This document shows, piece by piece, positions 54,624 to 63,330 of a stretch of DNA of 64,000 nt; the stretch's first letter is position 1; each line of letters begins with the position of its first letter. Source of the stretch: Tolypothrix campylonemoides VB511288 (GTDB taxonomy: Bacteria > Cyanobacteriota > Cyanobacteriia > Cyanobacteriales > Nostocaceae); contig JXCB02000001.1 of the NCBI GenBank assembly GCA_000828075.3, forward strand, positions 1,277,627 to 1,341,626, read 5' to 3'. Position numbers and translations under genes: made by a program. The notes beneath the pieces were generated by a model. It had not been told where the DNA came from. It did no database searches and saw nothing but the letters and a program-made list of their open reading frames with translations.

Positions 54624-55799
54624 ATGAGTGATTCGATTAAGCTGCCCCAAAAATTGATGCTCTTAGGTTCGGGAGAACTCGGCAAAGAATTTGTAATTGC
54701 GGCTAAACGGCTTGGTAACTATGTGATTGCTGTTGACCGCTATGCGAATGCTCCGGCAATGCAAGTTGCTGATTGCTTGGAAGTAATTTCGATGCTGAGT
54801 GCTGATGATTTGGAAGCGATTGTTAGCAAATATCAGCCTGATTTTATTGTACCAGAAATTGAAGCAATTAGAACAGAAAAACTTTTGGAATTTGAGCAGC
54901 GAGGGATTACAGTCATCCCGACGGCGGCGGCGACTAACTATACAATGAACCGCGACAGAATTAGGGAACTGGCACATCAAGAGTTAGGTATCCGCACTGC
55001 TAAATATGGTTATGCGATAACTTTAGAAGAGTTGGTTGCTGTTTCTGATGAAGTTGGGTTTCCTAATGTCGTGAAACCTGTGATGTCATCCTCTGGTAAA
55101 GGGCAATCTGTTGTTAAAGAAAAGAGTGAAGTTGAGAAAGCATGGAATTATGCGATCGCCAATTCCAGAGGTGACAGTCAAAAGGTGATTGTCGAAGAAT
55201 TTATCAATTTTGAAATTGAAATTACTTTACTAACAATTAAGCAGTGGAATGCACCGACAATTTTCTGTTCTCCTATTGGTCATCGCCAAGAAAGAGGAGA
55301 TTATCAAGAATCTTGGCAACCAGCAGAAATTTCGGAAAACATGATAGTGGAAGCGCAGGAAATAGCGAAAAAAGTTACCGATGCTTTGGGAGGAGCGGGA
55401 ATTTTTGGTGTAGAGTTTTTTATCACTAAAGACGAAGTGATATTTTCCGAACTTTCCCCTAGACCTCATGATACGGGAATGGTGACATTAATATCGCAAA
55501 ATTTTAACGAATTTGAATTGCATTTAAGAGCTATTTTAGGCTTGCCGATTCCTCATATAGAACAGTTGGGTTTTTCCGCCAGTGCTGTCATTTTAGCCAC
55601 GGAAAAATCAGATTCTATTGCTTATACAGGTGTAGCTGAGGCACTTTCAGAAAAAGATGTAGACATACGGCTATTTGGTAAACCTAATGCCCATCCTTAT
55701 CGGCGAATGGGAGTGGCTTTGGCTAAAGGCAGTGATATTCAACAAGCGCGGGAAAAAGCGACAAGAGCAGCAAGTAAAATTAAAATTATTAGTCATTAG
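54624..55799 (+). CDS. purT: formate-dependent GAR transformylase PurT
   Basis: I choose ATG 54624 over the GTG at 54606. The 391-residue ATP-grasp enzyme has KLMLLGSGELGKEFVIAAKRLGNYVIAVDRY at the N-terminus. It continues with FPNVVKPVMSSSGKGQSVV (ATP-binding), IEITLLTIKQ, then GVEFFITKDEVIFSELSPRPHDTGMVTLISQ, matching PurT. It makes formyl-GAR from GAR, formate and ATP in purine synthesis, an alternative to folate-dependent PurN. Length is standard. The gene is monocistronic and is followed by a mobile element. Confidence 0.95.
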   Translation: MSDSIKLPQKLMLLGSGELGKEFVIAAKRLGNYVIAVDRYANAPAMQVADCLEVISMLSADDLEAIVSKYQPDFIVPEIEAIRTEKLLEFEQRGITVIPTAAATNYTMNRDRIRELAHQELGIRTAKYGYAITLEELVAVSDEVGFPNVVKPVMSSSGKGQSVVKEKSEVEKAWNYAIANSRGDSQKVIVEEFINFEIEITLLTIKQWNAPTIFCSPIGHRQERGDYQESWQPAEISENMIVEAQEIAKKVTDALGGAGIFGVEFFITKDEVIFSELSPRPHDTGMVTLISQNFNEFELHLRAILGLPIPHIEQLGFSASAVILATEKSDSIAYTGVAEALSEKDVDIRLFGKPNAHPYRRMGVALAKGSDIQQAREKATRAASKIKIISH

Positions 55800-55920
55800 A
55801 CTTCTTGCAAAAGTGGTTTTCTTGCTTACTTTTCACGCTATTTGTGGGACTCCCGGCAGAGAGAGCTGCCCAATACACTGCCTCGTCTTTGCGTGAGACA
55901 AAATTGTTACGGTAAGGTGA

Positions 55921-56208
55921 GAAAATTAGGGAGCATCCCAATTTTTGAAAAACACGTTTGTCATTCTGTTCGCGTAGCGTGCGCCTTAGCGCATACGAAA
56001 CGAAGCGGAGCGTATCTCCTCCGGAGATGCTACGCGTTCGCCCAGCGTGCCGCAGGCATACGCCTTGGCGTGGCGAAGCCTCAGAATCTCAAGTCGTGAA
56101 CAAGGCTTGAGATGCTTGATTGGGCTATCGCTCCATGCCTCACTTCGTGAGGAGCTACGCTAACAGCATGACAATAAATTTAAACATTTGGGGTGCTCCC
56201 GAAAATTA
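55921..56208. mobile_element. 272-bp TIR element with 8-bp target duplication, abutting GH13 stop codon
   Basis: The element spans 55929-56200. Its left end GGGAGCATCCCAATTTTT and right end (reverse complement GGGAGCACCCCAAATGTT) match at most positions. The 8-base direct repeat GAAAATTA lies at 55921-55928 and 56201-56208; the right copy includes the GH13 stop codon. The GC-rich interior (about 55970-56095) is a palindromic repeat sharing strings with the insert at 19420-19572. There is no coding capacity. Confidence 0.85.
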
Positions 56209-58110
56209 GCCTTTAGCGTGGAGGATACGTCCCCAATGGGAATTTATTTTCTGGTTGAATAATCGATTGTTTGTGACTGTATATTCTTCATCATTGAGTA
56301 AATCTTTCCATACTCCATTCAAAGGAAATGGGATGTCCACAAACTGCTCGCTAGCCGAGAAATTCAAAACAATAATAAATCTTTCCAATTGACCATTGAG
56401 ACCATTTCCCCAACGGTGATAGATAACTATTTTTTTATCCTCATGAACTCCATAACCTTCGTTATTAAAATAAATATCTCCCTCATTATAGAAACTAGGA
56501 TAGAAGTTAGGAGAGCGTAAAGAAGGATGATTTTTTCTAATTTGAATCAACTTCTTGTATATGCCAAACAATGTTTGACCGATAGAATCGTTAAGGTTAT
56601 CCCAATTTACAGGTCTGCTGATAACCCGCCCTGAAAAGACGTCATCTGGTAAAAAGTACTCGTCTCCTAATTCTTGACCATTGTGAATTAGGATGGTACT
56701 TGGTAGTGTTAAAAGTGCAATGGCATAAGGTTGGGTTTTAAACCAGTTGTTAGGTCTAACATCAGCACCAAGCCGGGAACCACCAACTTTATTAACAATA
56801 GTTCCATGGTCATGATTTTCAATGTATACGGTAGGTCCGCTACCTGGGGTAAAATCCCTATGGGTATCCATAGCTCTCATGATACTCGTATTAACTGTGT
56901 TAGCATTGCCAAATTCAAAAGCTTTGAACATGAATGGATCGAACCAGCAACCCGTCGCGTGTATTCGGCTTGTGACATCAATTGCCAGATATCTAGGTTC
57001 AGTTAAATGTTCAATTGTCAATGAAATGTTTTCACGTCCTAAGCGCTCAAAGTCCTTCCGGAGAGCATCAATTAATTTAGCGATCCCATTATCTCCACCG
57101 TCAGGAAGGAAATATCCCAGAGTGAAATCAAACCGGATACCATCAATCTGGTATACGTCTAACCAGTACTTACAAACATCAAATATAAATTCTTGAGTGC
57201 ATTGGTTTTGATAATTTAAATCTACATCAAGGAAGGGACTTGCAAAAGGTCCACAGTAAGGAGAATCATCTGGATTACGATAAAGCCAGTAATAGGGAAA
57301 ACCACCCCTTTGTTCATCTCCCTTATCAGCATGGTTGAACACACCATCCATAATGACATGAATATCTTCTCCGTGTAGCGCTTCAATCAATTCTTTCAGT
57401 CGATAAAGTCTATTGAGTTTTTCTTCTGGGACATCGCTATTTGCATTTGTAAATCGGTCTTCTACAGAGAAGAATAAATAGGGGTTGTATCCCCAACCAA
57501 AGTCTCTGCCAAGAACTGCTGTCCAAGGCATAAATTCAACAGCGTTGATTCCCAAATCTTTTAGGTACTGAATTTTATCCTTAATAAAATCTAAACGAGC
57601 TTTTGGTGGCTCGCCAGGTTGACTATTCTCAAGGAGTTTTTCCGTAAAATCATCAATCATTAATTCGTAAATGATCAGGTCTCCTGGTGGAAGCCTATTA
57701 GCAATAGGTTTAACATTCTCGACTTTTTTTCCACCTACGACAAAACCTGAGTTTTCACTGTTAGGGTCTTGTCCACTGTACTTGGTACAGGGATCATTAC
57801 ACCTTCTGGTCGAGTCATCATTAAAGGTCACATAAAATTTATATTCATAAAAATCGTCAGGCAAGGTAGTAGAAAAAGTGTATAACATTCCTTTAGAATG
57901 GTCTTGTAGTATCATCTCAGGTGCATTCTCTATATCCCAGTCTTTTTGTTCTGGTTTGAGATGCTTTTGAAAAGTTCCTACGACTTGTATCTTCTTTATC
58001 TGTGGCAATCCACCCCTTGTATACTGTGAAGGGTCTTTAGCTTTATCTGGAAAGAAAAGCTTGAAAGTGATGTTGTTTCCCTCAACTTGAGGACCAAAAT
58101 TTTCGTACAC
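56206..58110 (-). CDS. GH13 alpha-amylase-family glycoside hydrolase
   Basis: The 634-residue protein has an N-terminal beta-sandwich like CBM48 (about 1-150). The catalytic barrel follows with all GH13 motifs: DGVFNH, GIRFDFTLGY with nucleophile Asp328, TIEHLTEP with acid/base Glu367, and ENHDHG with Asp434. A C-terminal beta domain ends the protein. No signal peptide is present, so it acts in the cytoplasm. Its composition suggests a branching-enzyme or trehalohydrolase-like member acting on glycogen or a related glucan, but the subgroup is not certain. It follows the CHAT-WD40 gene by 66 bases on the same strand, so read-through is possible. Confidence 0.88.
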   Translation of the reverse strand: MYENFGPQVEGNNITFKLFFPDKAKDPSQYTRGGLPQIKKIQVVGTFQKHLKPEQKDWDIENAPEMILQDHSKGMLYTFSTTLPDDFYEYKFYVTFNDDSTRRCNDPCTKYSGQDPNSENSGFVVGGKKVENVKPIANRLPPGDLIIYELMIDDFTEKLLENSQPGEPPKARLDFIKDKIQYLKDLGINAVEFMPWTAVLGRDFGWGYNPYLFFSVEDRFTNANSDVPEEKLNRLYRLKELIEALHGEDIHVIMDGVFNHADKGDEQRGGFPYYWLYRNPDDSPYCGPFASPFLDVDLNYQNQCTQEFIFDVCKYWLDVYQIDGIRFDFTLGYFLPDGGDNGIAKLIDALRKDFERLGRENISLTIEHLTEPRYLAIDVTSRIHATGCWFDPFMFKAFEFGNANTVNTSIMRAMDTHRDFTPGSGPTVYIENHDHGTIVNKVGGSRLGADVRPNNWFKTQPYAIALLTLPSTILIHNGQELGDEYFLPDDVFSGRVISRPVNWDNLNDSIGQTLFGIYKKLIQIRKNHPSLRSPNFYPSFYNEGDIYFNNEGYGVHEDKKIVIYHRWGNGLNGQLERFIIVLNFSASEQFVDIPFPLNGVWKDLLNDEEYTVTNNRLFNQKINSHWGRILHAKG

Positions 58111-58176
58111 GGTAAATACGCTCCTGATAAGGTTTGAGTGATTTAAACAAAGAAAAACTGAAAAAATTTTAAATAG

Positions 58177-61100
58177 CTAAATCCCGATTCCATCACATAG
58201 ATGACTATCTTCTGAGGTGACATTAGGGTTATTCTTTAGATAATTCCGTGCCCAAGTACAACCATGCTCTAACAGTGGCTCTAAATCTTCTAAATACGAA
58301 TTCCACAAAATCACGGTTGTATCTTCACCGCCAGTCACAAGAGTTTTGCTATCTGGGCTAAAATTGACACTCCAGACGGCATCGCGATGCCCACGCAGGG
58401 TTCTCAACAAAGTACCGTCGCGCCTCCACAACTTAATAGTGTTGTCGCTACTTGCAGTTGCAATTAGGTTACTGTCAGGGCTGAAAGCTACGCTGTTGAC
58501 TATATCTTTATGCCCAGATAAAGTTTTGATTAAACTGCCATCGCGCTTCCACAACATGGCTTTGTTATCCCAACTGCCAGAAGCAATAATGCTGCCATCT
58601 GGGCTAAAGCTTACACTGTTGACTCCACTTTCATGACCGGACAGAGTTTTGATTAAACTGCCATCGCGCCTCCACAGCTTGACTTTCTCATCCCAACTGC
58701 CAGAAGCAATGATGTTGCTATCTGGGCTAAAGCTTACACTATTAACCCCTGCTGTATGTCCGTGGAGAGTTTTGAGCAAAGTACCATCGCGCCTCCAAAG
58801 CTTAATAGTCTTGTCACCACTGGCAGTAGCAATTATATTACCGTCGGGGCTAAAACTGACATTCCAAACCATATCTTCATGACCAGAGAGGGTTTTGAGT
58901 AAAATGCCATCCCGACTCCACAGCTTGACAGTTTGGTCACCACTAGCAGTAGCAATGATTTTGCCATCAGGGCTGAAACGGACACAGTTGACTTGATTAC
59001 TATGACCAGAGAGAGTTTTGAGAAACGTACCATTACGGCTCCACAGCTTGACAGTATTATCCCAACTGGCAGAAGCTATTAGGTTACCGTCAGGGCTGAA
59101 AACTACACTAAAGACCTTTTTGCCATGTCCCCAAAGCGTGTGCTGTTTTTTACCTTCTAAACTCCAGAGTTTAGCAGTTTTATCCCAACTGACAGAGGCT
59201 ATTAGGTTACTATCGGGGCTAAAAACGACATCAAAGACTACTTTATCATGCCCTGTAAGGGTATTTAGTGCTCGACCATTGCGACTCCAAAGTTTGACAG
59301 TTTTATCGCTACTGGCAGAAGCAATCATGTTGCCGTTAGGGCTGAAACTGACTTTGTTAATCACATCATGATGTCCCTTCAGGATATGCAGTAGTTTCCC
59401 TTCACGGCTCCAAAGCCTGACAGTCTTGTCCCAACCAGCAGAGGCAATGAGGTGACCGTCAGAACTAAAACTGACACTATTGACGCCACCCTTATGCCCG
59501 TAAAGAGTTTTGAGCAAAGTGCCATCCCGACTCCAAAGCTTTACAGTACCATCCCCACTGGCAGTGGCAATTTGGTTGCCGTCTGGACTGAAACTGACGC
59601 TCTTGACTACATTGTTATGCCTATAAAGAGTTTTGAGCAAAGTGCCATTCCGACTCCAGAATTTAACAGTTTTATCCCAAGCAGCAGAGACAATGAGATG
59701 ACCGTCCGGGCTAAAACTGACACTGTTCACTTCCTGCGTATGCCCATGAAGAGTTTTGAGCAAAGTGCCATCCTGATTCCAGAGTTTGATAGTGTGGTCT
59801 TTACTAGCAGAGGTAATGAGGAGACCGTCCGGGCTAAAACTTACACTGTTCACTTCCTGCGTATGCCCACGCAAGGTGTGCAATTCTCTACCTTCCCGGT
59901 TCCAAAGCTTAACTGTTTTATCTCGACTGGCAGTCGCAATGAGATTACCATTAGGGCTGAAAGCTACGCTGTTGACTGTATCGTGATGTTTTTCTAAGCG
60001 GTTGCGTTCTCTGACAAAATTAACTGCCTGTAATAATGCATCTACAACCTGAACTCGAGTGTGATTATCGACTCCAAATGTACTTTTGATGCGACTCCCT
60101 GCCTTAATAGTTGCTATCAGTGCATCAAATTCCTGATTCGCAGTTAAGAAAGTTTCTGCGGATGATCTTGAGGTGTTAATCTCGCTGATGCGTGCTTTTT
60201 GTGATTGCCACCAAGCTACCCCTGCCAAGCTCAAAGCTAGCATCAAGCCAGCAGTCAGCCCTGAGACAGTAAGTTGCCGTCTACGCTTGTGCTTTTTGTG
60301 GTCGTTATTCCGCAGTGCCAAAGAAAGCTCAATGAAATGTTTCTCACCAGAACTCAGTTCATCTTGGCGTTTTTGCTGCCAATATTCTGCATCTGCCAAA
60401 GGCTTTGCGCGCAACAAAGCACCTTCATCTTTGCCACTACTTTCCCATTGATGAATTGCCGATCGCAACTGCTCTTGCCAATAGCGAAATTCACCATCAA
60501 CTTGTATCCACTGCTCTAAGCGTCCCCAGCTTCTAATCAGCGCCTCATGCACGATTTCCACTGTTTCTTCACCTGATGACTCGTTGCGGTTAGTTACCAC
60601 AAGACGTGCATCAGCTAAGCGCATCACCAAATCCCAGTTTTCTCTTTTCACCTCATCACGAGTCGCCAACCTCCGGGTAGCCTCCACTCCTTCCCCTAAA
60701 CGCACTAACTGCATAAACACTCGCTGCGCCCGACTGCGATCTACTTCACAAAGCTGGGCATACACTGCTTCGGCGTGGATAGCCAAAGCCTCCTCAACAC
60801 CGCCAATCTCCTCGTAGCCCGCATAAGTCAGCCATCCATCTCTCTGTTTTGACCATAGTTGTGTTAAGGCAAACTCCAGCAACGGTAAACGTCCTGACTG
60901 ACCATTTCCAGCACTAATAAGTTTATTTGTCAACTTATTCTCTAGTCTCACCTGCATTTGTGTTGCAGGCTGTTCAATAGCTGCTCGCAATTCCTCACGG
61001 CTCATTGGTCCGAGATTCAGGACTGCTCCTTGCAATGCATCGCTAAAGGGGCGGTAAGAAAGAGCATGTCCGTAAAAGTCCGCTCGCAGAGTCAGGACTA

Positions 61101-62841
61101 GGGTAAATCCCGGAGCTAATTTGACTGCATTCAGTAATGCATCTAAGACACCTTGGCGTTCTTCTTCTGGGCAAAGAGTGTAGAGTTCTTCAAATTGGTC
61201 AGCTATTATGACCAAACGAGTTTTAGGGTTTTGCTGGACAAAGCTTTCGATGATTTTGTATAAGGCTTGATTATCTTGTCGTAGTGCGATTTCCAGTTCT
61301 AACTCAATCAGGCGGCGAGCATTTAATTTTGAATTTTGATTATTTTGATTATTTTGATTATTTTGATTTATATATCCATTTAGATTTAGGATCTCATTTA
61401 GGTTGTCTCCTTGATGGCACCCAAGGGATAAAGCTTCGCCAATGCTAGAAGTTAACGCAGCTGCCAACGCCTCAAACGGATTATTACCCGGACGAAACGA
61501 AACTATCTGCCACTTAACATTTGGATCTTGACGCAACTGAGGAACCAACCCAGCAAACACCACACTCGACTTACCACTTCCACTCGGACCAACCACCGCT
61601 ACCAACGGCTTTCTTTTGGTCGCCGTCACCAAGTCCTGTGTGAACTGCTCCCGCCCAAAAAATAGGTCAGCATCTTTCTCACCAAAGGCAAATAAACCAC
61701 GATACGGACATGGAGGAACTCCGCCTAACTTCAGCCAACTCGGTGGTTCTACTGCCGGATTTTGACAAATGACAGCCAACCAAGATGCACCCGGAAAGTC
61801 ATCTTCTAAACCTTGTAACTTCCGGCGTGCTTGCTGAACCGCAAGGTATAAAGAACGCCGTTCTACGGCAAAAGCTGCTAAAAAATGCTTAAAAAATTCC
61901 TGTGCCACCAGGTTCGGCACTGGCTCACGCATCACAATCACTGTGGGAATATTTAATTTTTCCAGCGCACTGGCTAATCCCAGTCCATCACAGGAGTTGA
62001 AAATTGCTAGTTGTAAACCATTGTCGATCGCTGCTTTGAGAGCTTCTTCTAACTGTCCAATTGTTAAACTATTGTTGGTCTTATGATCATTAATATAAAT
62101 TCTGCCTGTTTCACCCTCGGTTTGACTGTGACCGGCAAAAAAGAACATATCCCAACCGGGGTTTTGCCAAAGAAGAGTGTTAAATTCCTGACGAGAGGGA
62201 TTGACAAGAAACACTATTTCTGCATCTTCTAAAGTGTCAAGAAAACTGATTTCTGTTTGCAAATCAATCCCTTCGCTATTACCTAGAACCGCTAAAATTC
62301 TGACTTTCTTTGTTGGTAATTTTGACTTGTTTGGTTCCCGGCGCTTATACTCTGGTTGGGAAAGTGCCATTTCTGCCTGGGGATAATCATTGAAGAAATC
62401 CCAACGATGCCAAGGTAATCGCCGTAGCAAGTCATTGTTGGTTTCAATAATGACTCGAATTTCTTCGGCTGGATGTAGTTGCGATCGCAGTTGTCGTTCT
62501 ATATTGATAAACTCAAAAGATTTGAGCCAATGATTAATATCTTCTTGTAGTTTGTGGCACACATCATGAAAACCGACAACAGAGACATTCGTTATACCAC
62601 CTTCGTCAATTTCCAGTTCATCATCTTCCACCAATAGAGAACGCAAATGTTGGCGACCACAAACATTTTTGTAATTTAACTGCCAATTTTGACAGAGTTC
62701 AACTAAAGATGGTGCTGCTGGTAAGCTACCAATAAATTGCTGTGGAAAAGAGTTTCCTGATGACCATAACCTAGCAGTAACATTTGGAAATCCGTTGTTT
62801 AAATCCCCACTTCCTAGGCTAATAACAACTGATTTACTCAT
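58177..62841 (-). CDS. CHAT protease-STAND ATPase-membrane-14xWD40 protein
   Basis: The 1554-residue protein has an N-terminal region (1-160) followed by a CHAT caspase-like domain with His238 (FFAGHS) and Cys284 (NSCDGLG). A STAND ATPase follows with Walker A Lys424 (GPSGSGKSS) and Walker B (RLVIIADQFEELY). Then come a helical winged region, one membrane segment (about 855-878, LTAGLMLALSLAGVAWW) and fourteen WD40 repeats of 41 residues (about 948-1521). Fourteen blades suit two seven-bladed propellers. The propellers should sense a ligand and trigger ATP-driven assembly and protease activation, as in caspase-like immune or cell-death systems; the trigger and target are unknown. An Asn/Gln microsatellite lies in the STAND region. 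Confidence 0.9.
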   Translation of the reverse strand: MSKSVVISLGSGDLNNGFPNVTARLWSSGNSFPQQFIGSLPAAPSLVELCQNWQLNYKNVCGRQHLRSLLVEDDELEIDEGGITNVSVVGFHDVCHKLQEDINHWLKSFEFINIERQLRSQLHPAEEIRVIIETNNDLLRRLPWHRWDFFNDYPQAEMALSQPEYKRREPNKSKLPTKKVRILAVLGNSEGIDLQTEISFLDTLEDAEIVFLVNPSRQEFNTLLWQNPGWDMFFFAGHSQTEGETGRIYINDHKTNNSLTIGQLEEALKAAIDNGLQLAIFNSCDGLGLASALEKLNIPTVIVMREPVPNLVAQEFFKHFLAAFAVERRSLYLAVQQARRKLQGLEDDFPGASWLAVICQNPAVEPPSWLKLGGVPPCPYRGLFAFGEKDADLFFGREQFTQDLVTATKRKPLVAVVGPSGSGKSSVVFAGLVPQLRQDPNVKWQIVSFRPGNNPFEALAAALTSSIGEALSLGCHQGDNLNEILNLNGYINQNNQNNQNNQNSKLNARRLIELELEIALRQDNQALYKIIESFVQQNPKTRLVIIADQFEELYTLCPEEERQGVLDALLNAVKLAPGFTLVLTLRADFYGHALSYRPFSDALQGAVLNLGPMSREELRAAIEQPATQMQVRLENKLTNKLISAGNGQSGRLPLLEFALTQLWSKQRDGWLTYAGYEEIGGVEEALAIHAEAVYAQLCEVDRSRAQRVFMQLVRLGEGVEATRRLATRDEVKRENWDLVMRLADARLVVTNRNESSGEETVEIVHEALIRSWGRLEQWIQVDGEFRYWQEQLRSAIHQWESSGKDEGALLRAKPLADAEYWQQKRQDELSSGEKHFIELSLALRNNDHKKHKRRRQLTVSGLTAGLMLALSLAGVAWWQSQKARISEINTSRSSAETFLTANQEFDALIATIKAGSRIKSTFGVDNHTRVQVVDALLQAVNFVRERNRLEKHHDTVNSVAFSPNGNLIATASRDKTVKLWNREGRELHTLRGHTQEVNSVSFSPDGLLITSASKDHTIKLWNQDGTLLKTLHGHTQEVNSVSFSPDGHLIVSAAWDKTVKFWSRNGTLLKTLYRHNNVVKSVSFSPDGNQIATASGDGTVKLWSRDGTLLKTLYGHKGGVNSVSFSSDGHLIASAGWDKTVRLWSREGKLLHILKGHHDVINKVSFSPNGNMIASASSDKTVKLWSRNGRALNTLTGHDKVVFDVVFSPDSNLIASVSWDKTAKLWSLEGKKQHTLWGHGKKVFSVVFSPDGNLIASASWDNTVKLWSRNGTFLKTLSGHSNQVNCVRFSPDGKIIATASGDQTVKLWSRDGILLKTLSGHEDMVWNVSFSPDGNIIATASGDKTIKLWRRDGTLLKTLHGHTAGVNSVSFSPDSNIIASGSWDEKVKLWRRDGSLIKTLSGHESGVNSVSFSPDGSIIASGSWDNKAMLWKRDGSLIKTLSGHKDIVNSVAFSPDSNLIATASSDNTIKLWRRDGTLLRTLRGHRDAVWSVNFSPDSKTLVTGGEDTTVILWNSYLEDLEPLLEHGCTWARNYLKNNPNVTSEDSHLCDGIGI
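58260..60000 (-). repeat. fourteen 123-bp WD40-coding tandem repeats
   Basis: The units of about 123 bases each encode the pattern V-x-S-V-x-FSPDG-x-x-I-A-[ST]-[AG]-S-x-D-x-T-[VI]-KLW-x-R-[DN]-G-x-L-x-x-TL-x-GH. Several adjacent units are more alike than distant ones, suggesting local duplication. Open frames on the opposite strand over this region are shadows of the repeats. Confidence 0.9.
61333..61368. repeat. 9-bp microsatellite in the STAND region
   Basis: Four perfect copies of ATTTTGATT encode an Asn/Gln run (NQNNQNNQNNQN) inside the ATPase region of the CHAT-WD40 protein. Copy number can change by slippage without breaking the frame. Confidence 0.85.
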
Positions 62842-63330
62842 AGAGAAGACACTTTTTTATTTTTGCAAGCATGGTCTCTTCTACAAATTCAGTCTATTCT
62901 TTTTCGTATCTTTATATTAAAAATAAGATTTGTAAAAGAGCGGGTTTAGTTTCGGAATCACAGCCCAACCTAGTGTCTTTAATAAGAATGTCTTAAATAG
63001 ACTATCGCTCCTCTTGAAAGATACCCTCATAAAAAGCACTTTGGCAAGAATAGGATTTATTAAGATACATAGTTGTCGGCATTTTGAACTTATGCAGTTC
63101 TTCGGGAACCTTAAAAGCCGTATTTATACAGCGGATTGCAAGTTAATAGAGTACACCCCTCCTGAATCCTCTCCAATCCATCCTACGGTGTACACACAAG
63201 TCATCGCATGACTCAAAATTTCCAAAGGAACCTTACCGCTTCTAAAAACTTGGACAACGTTACCCACAAGTAGACAAAGTTGTACAAAGGGAAGTTAGCG
63301 GTTTATCTTCCAAGAAATCATCTTTAACGC
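62842..63330. other. gap between CHAT-WD40 and TnpB-like genes
   Basis: This is AT-rich with no gene recognised. A short palindrome (GTCATCGCATGAC, about 63199-63211) and the string GGTGTACACAC occur downstream of the TnpB-like gene. In IS605-type elements this is where the right end and the guide RNA would lie, but no such RNA could be recognised. Confidence 0.4.

Noticed and set aside
58346..59997. Long plus-strand open frames opposite the WD40 region
   Set aside because: They are mirror images of the 123-bp WD40 repeats. The minus-strand protein is clearly the real product.
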